DNA of 7,459 nucleotides. Origin: Deltaproteobacteria bacterium. GTDB lineage: Bacteria; Myxococcota; B64-G9. The notes under the pieces were generated by a model. The model saw only the letters and a program-made list of their open reading frames with translations. It made no database searches and was not told where the DNA came from. The position numbers and the translations under genes were made by a program. The DNA is taken from the NCBI GenBank assembly GCA_030591745.1, contig JAUVAM010000171.1:1-7459 (forward strand). The letters run 5' to 3'. Within the stretch, counting starts at the first letter, position 1; each line of letters begins with the position of its first letter. This document shows, in pieces, positions 5,218-7,459 of this stretch.

Positions 5218-6443
5218 TGAAAAAACTCGAGGTCCTGTTTCGCGCCGATGCTGGCAATGAGCGCCTCGTGGGCACCTTGGCCGAAGCGGATCGTGTCATT
5301 TACTTCGAATATGACCCTTCCTTTCTCGCCTCGGGATGGAGTCTTTCTCCTTTTCGGCTGCCCTTTCGAGAGGGCCTTTTCGAACACAAGGATCTATCCT
5401 TTGGCCCCCTGCCGGGACTCTTTGATGACTCCTTGCCCGACGGCTGGGGCCTGTTGCTCATGGACCGATTTTTTCAGAGTCTCGGCATGTCGCCGGCGGA
5501 GGTCAGTCCCCTGGATCGCCTGGCCTACCTTGGCTCACGCACCATGGGGGCTCTCGTGTATCAGCCGTCAAGCGACCTGTCTGTCGACACCGGCCGATTC
5601 GACCTTCATGAACTGGCCAAAGAATCGCAGAAAATCCTTGCGGGTCATGCCTCCGAGCTCCTCTCCCTCCTGTTCAAAACCGGGGGCTCCCCCGGCGGCG
5701 CAAGGCCCAAGGTTCTGATTGGCTATGCCGAGGAAAAAGACCAGGTCATTTCAGGAGAGGGAGATCTTCCATCAGACTTCCAAGCATGGATGGTCAAGTT
5801 CGCGCCAACTGACGATGATGCCCACACAGGTCTTATCGAACAGGCCTACGCCTTGATGGCCAAGGCATCCGGCATCTCCATGCCCCCGACCCGTCTATTT
5901 GCAACAGAAAAAGGAGAATCCTTTTTCGGCATCAAGCGCTTCGACAGACAAGGCCGGCGACGAATCCATATCCACACCTTCGGCAACCTGATCCATGCCA
6001 ACTTCCGGATACCCTCGGTAGACTACAATGACCTGCTGAAAGCCACCGCCCTGCTTACCCACAACCACGAAGATGTCGAAGAAGCCTTTCGGCGCATGGT
6101 GTTCAACGTCATGGCTCACAACCGAGACGATCACGTCAAAAACTTCTCTTTTCTGCTCGACGACCAAAGCGAAGACTGGTCCTTGGCACCCGCATACGAC
6201 CTGACCCTGACGGATGGGCCAGGCGGCGAGCATTCGATGACCATCGCCGGCGAAGGAAAACACCCGGATCGAAAACACATCATGCAAATCTCTTTGGCCC
6301 ATGGAATCAAAAAAAGAAAGGCTCAGTCCATCATCGAAGAAGTACAGACAGCCATCAAGGACTGGCCCGACTTTGCCAATCAAGCAGGCCTCCCCGCAGA
6401 AACAACAGATGCCGTATCCCGGAAGTTCTTGCCCATCCAATGA
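5217..6443 (+). CDS. hipA: HipA-type serine/threonine kinase toxin
   Basis: A 408-residue HipA-family kinase, the toxin of the hipBA pair. E. coli HipA (about 440 residues) phosphorylates glutamyl-tRNA synthetase GltX and causes growth arrest and persistence; the target here is not known. The N-terminal subdomain has FDDSLPDGWG at 69-78. GGSPGGARPK at 156-165 corresponds to the flexible loop, with Ser158 the likely autophosphorylation site. Lys194 in VKF would contact ATP, and KRFDR is at 240-244. HNRDDHVKNF (301-310) is the catalytic loop: Asp304 aligns with E. coli Asp309 and Asn309 with Asn314. PAYDLT (325-330) gives the metal-binding Asp328. All key residues are present, so it is probably active. 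AGAGG lies nine bases before the ATG, inside hipB. The single-chain length with an intact N-subdomain argues against the three-gene HipBST form. Confidence 0.92.
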   Translation: MKKLEVLFRADAGNERLVGTLAEADRVIYFEYDPSFLASGWSLSPFRLPFREGLFEHKDLSFGPLPGLFDDSLPDGWGLLLMDRFFQSLGMSPAEVSPLDRLAYLGSRTMGALVYQPSSDLSVDTGRFDLHELAKESQKILAGHASELLSLLFKTGGSPGGARPKVLIGYAEEKDQVISGEGDLPSDFQAWMVKFAPTDDDAHTGLIEQAYALMAKASGISMPPTRLFATEKGESFFGIKRFDRQGRRRIHIHTFGNLIHANFRIPSVDYNDLLKATALLTHNHEDVEEAFRRMVFNVMAHNRDDHVKNFSFLLDDQSEDWSLAPAYDLTLTDGPGGEHSMTIAGEGKHPDRKHIMQISLAHGIKKRKAQSIIEEVQTAIKDWPDFANQAGLPAETTDAVSRKFLPIQ

Positions 6444-6470
6444 CGGCCAAGCAACAGAAGCTTCAAGCGA

Positions 6471-7459
6471 CTATCTGTACTGGTAGGTCGCATCCACGGT
6501 CGATGGGTCCGCAATGGGCTTGGTGGTGACTGGCTTGACCGCGTCTGCTGGTTCGCCCCCGCCTTTGGCGAACGACGCGCAGCTTTCGTCCTGACACCAG
6601 TCATCCATAAAGGCCTCAGCGTAGCTGGCTGCGCCTGAGGCCCCAGAGGCCGTGTTCGTTACGGTCGTGCTCCAGGAAAAGTCCCAAGTTCCGTTGCGGT
6701 CGGTGTCGGCCCTGAAGGTCACGCTGCCACCCACAAATTCCATTTGGATATCAGCGTCCGTACCAAGGGAGATCTCGGTTTGGCTCTCGACAACCAATCC
6801 ATGGTTGTAGATGAAAATCGAGTTCCAGCTGCCGGTGCTCCCATTGTCCTGGATCTTGGCCATGATGTAGCTAGTGGTGTTGGCATAGCGGGCCACCAGA
6901 CCAAGAAAGCGGGTCCCCTGGCCGGAGCCATACTGTGCTCTGGCCACGATACATCCGTCGGCCCTGTCCCCGCCGTCCCTGGTGATGTACTGCCAGGAGG
7001 CAGCTGCTGGGGCTCTGAGCATGTTGTTGAAAACCCACCAGTCGCCCGACCGCTCGGTCCAGCCGGTGACGGTGGTGGAGTCTGCGCGATTGAAATCATC
7101 GCAATCAGCAGTCCCGGGCCCCACGCAACTGCCAGCAGCGTCGCAGGTGTTGGTGCCGGTGCATTCGGGGTCGTCGTCCGCGCTGACCACCGCCGAGCAG
7201 ATGCCGGTGGCGCAATCCTGGCAAGGGGCATCGCAGGCGGAATCACAGCACACGCCGTCCTTGCAATTGCCGAAGGCACATTCGGCTGAATCACCGCAGC
7301 TTTGGCCGATTTTCAACAGACAAGTCCCCGTGACGTTGCAGGTCGTGGTGCCGGTGCATTCGGGGTCATCGTCCGCGCTGACCACCGCCGAGCAGGTGCC
7401 GGTGGAACATTCCTGGCAAGGGGCATCGCAGGCGGAATCACAGCACACGCCGTCCTTGC
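6471..7459 (-). CDS. Cys-rich repeat protein with jelly-roll-like domain (N-terminus outside window)
   Basis: The C-terminal 329 codons of a probably exported protein; the frame is open to the right edge. It begins with 65-residue Cys-rich repeats (CCDSACDAPCQxC, CSAVVSADDDPECTG, CGDSAECAFGNCKDGV), with one full copy and most of a second visible. This repeat type is common in large surface proteins of Myxococcota-like bacteria. From about 7106 down to 6593 follows a domain of about 170 residues (DDFNRADS, WWVFNNMLRA, RFLGLVARY, SIFIYNHG, DIQMEFVGG, AFMDDWC). This looks like a concanavalin or LamG-type jelly roll of the sort that binds glycans; the fold call is from pattern only. A 40-residue tail ends at the stop (6471-6473) with no membrane anchor. 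A valine GTG near 7448 is mid-repeat and is not a start. The gene converges with hipA, 27 bp apart. Confidence 0.83.
   Translation of the reverse strand, partial: KDGVCCDSACDAPCQECSTGTCSAVVSADDDPECTGTTTCNVTGTCLLKIGQSCGDSAECAFGNCKDGVCCDSACDAPCQDCATGICSAVVSADDDPECTGTNTCDAAGSCVGPGTADCDDFNRADSTTVTGWTERSGDWWVFNNMLRAPAAASWQYITRDGGDRADGCIVARAQYGSGQGTRFLGLVARYANTTSYIMAKIQDNGSTGSWNSIFIYNHGLVVESQTEISLGTDADIQMEFVGGSVTFRADTDRNGTWDFSWSTTVTNTASGASGAASYAEAFMDDWCQDESCASFAKGGGEPADAVKPVTTKPIADPSTVDATYQYR
7119..7459 (-). repeat. Tandem 195-bp repeats encoding 65-residue Cys-rich units
   Basis: The period is exactly 195 bp. Bases 7161-7264 and 7356-7459 are identical at 99 of 104 positions by direct reading. 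The repeat is cut by the window edge, so more copies probably lie to the right. The near-identity at DNA level suggests recent expansion or gene conversion. Confidence 0.9.

Noticed and set aside
5895..6440. Minus-strand 181-residue open frame opposite hipA
   Set aside because: It lies wholly within the conserved kinase catalytic region of hipA on the other strand.
4821..6443. hipBA region as a mobile island
   Set aside because: No direct repeats, integrase, transposase or attachment site are visible, and the operon reads as similar in composition to its neighbours apart from an AT-rich promoter.
6444..6470. Gap between hipA and the convergent gene, considered for a bidirectional terminator (GAAGCTTC palindrome at 6457-6464)
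   Set aside because: The palindrome has no usable loop and there is no T-run on either side; no terminator can be supported.
6744..7289. Plus-strand 181-residue open frame opposite the jelly-roll gene
   Set aside because: It is a low-complexity Gly/Ala/Val product, antisense to a Cys-rich coding repeat; a shadow frame.

Overview
The window looks like chromosome of a GC-rich deltaproteobacterial or Myxococcota-like bacterium. The evidence is lineage style, not a marker gene: two long cysteine-rich repeat proteins of the kind common in that group, an exported protein with a MYXO-CTERM-like tail (Gly-Cys, hydrophobic helix, Arg cluster), and small lipoproteins. No rRNA, tRNA, insertion sequence, CRISPR array or phage gene is visible. 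The assignment to a group is an inference.

Layout. (1) 1-926, minus strand: the N-terminal part of a lipoprotein with four exact 45-residue cysteine-rich repeats and a fibronectin-III-like domain. It runs off the left edge and has its own likely promoter at 977-1005. (2) 1026-1907, minus strand: a radical SAM enzyme with a C-terminal cysteine cluster. (3) 1908-2018: a divergent intergenic region. (4) 2019-4102, plus strand: a tight three-gene operon made of an exported FN3-like protein, a tail-anchored protein with three zinc ribbons, and a soluble paralogue of it. The genes are 6 bp apart and then overlap by 4 bp. (5) 4103-4226: a leader with two interleaved perfect inverted repeats, followed by a small helical lipoprotein at 4227-4817. 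(6) 4845-6443, plus strand: a complete hipBA-type toxin-antitoxin operon with a consensus sigma-70 promoter, a near-perfect palindrome at the expected transcription start, and a TTG start for hipB. (7) 6471-7459, minus strand: the C-terminal part of a second cysteine-rich protein with 65-residue repeats and a jelly-roll-like domain. It runs off the right edge and is convergent with hipA.

How they work together. hipB and hipA form a self-contained autoregulated module. The zinc-ribbon pair is the least explained part. Its two proteins align without gaps over the first 145 residues and keep all twelve cysteines, and one copy carries a membrane anchor. This suggests a membrane-recruited and a soluble version of one cytoplasmic module, translated together. 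The family is not one I recognise. The cysteine-rich proteins and lipoproteins are envelope or surface components of unknown role. Coding density is high, and every gap between genes is under 130 bp.
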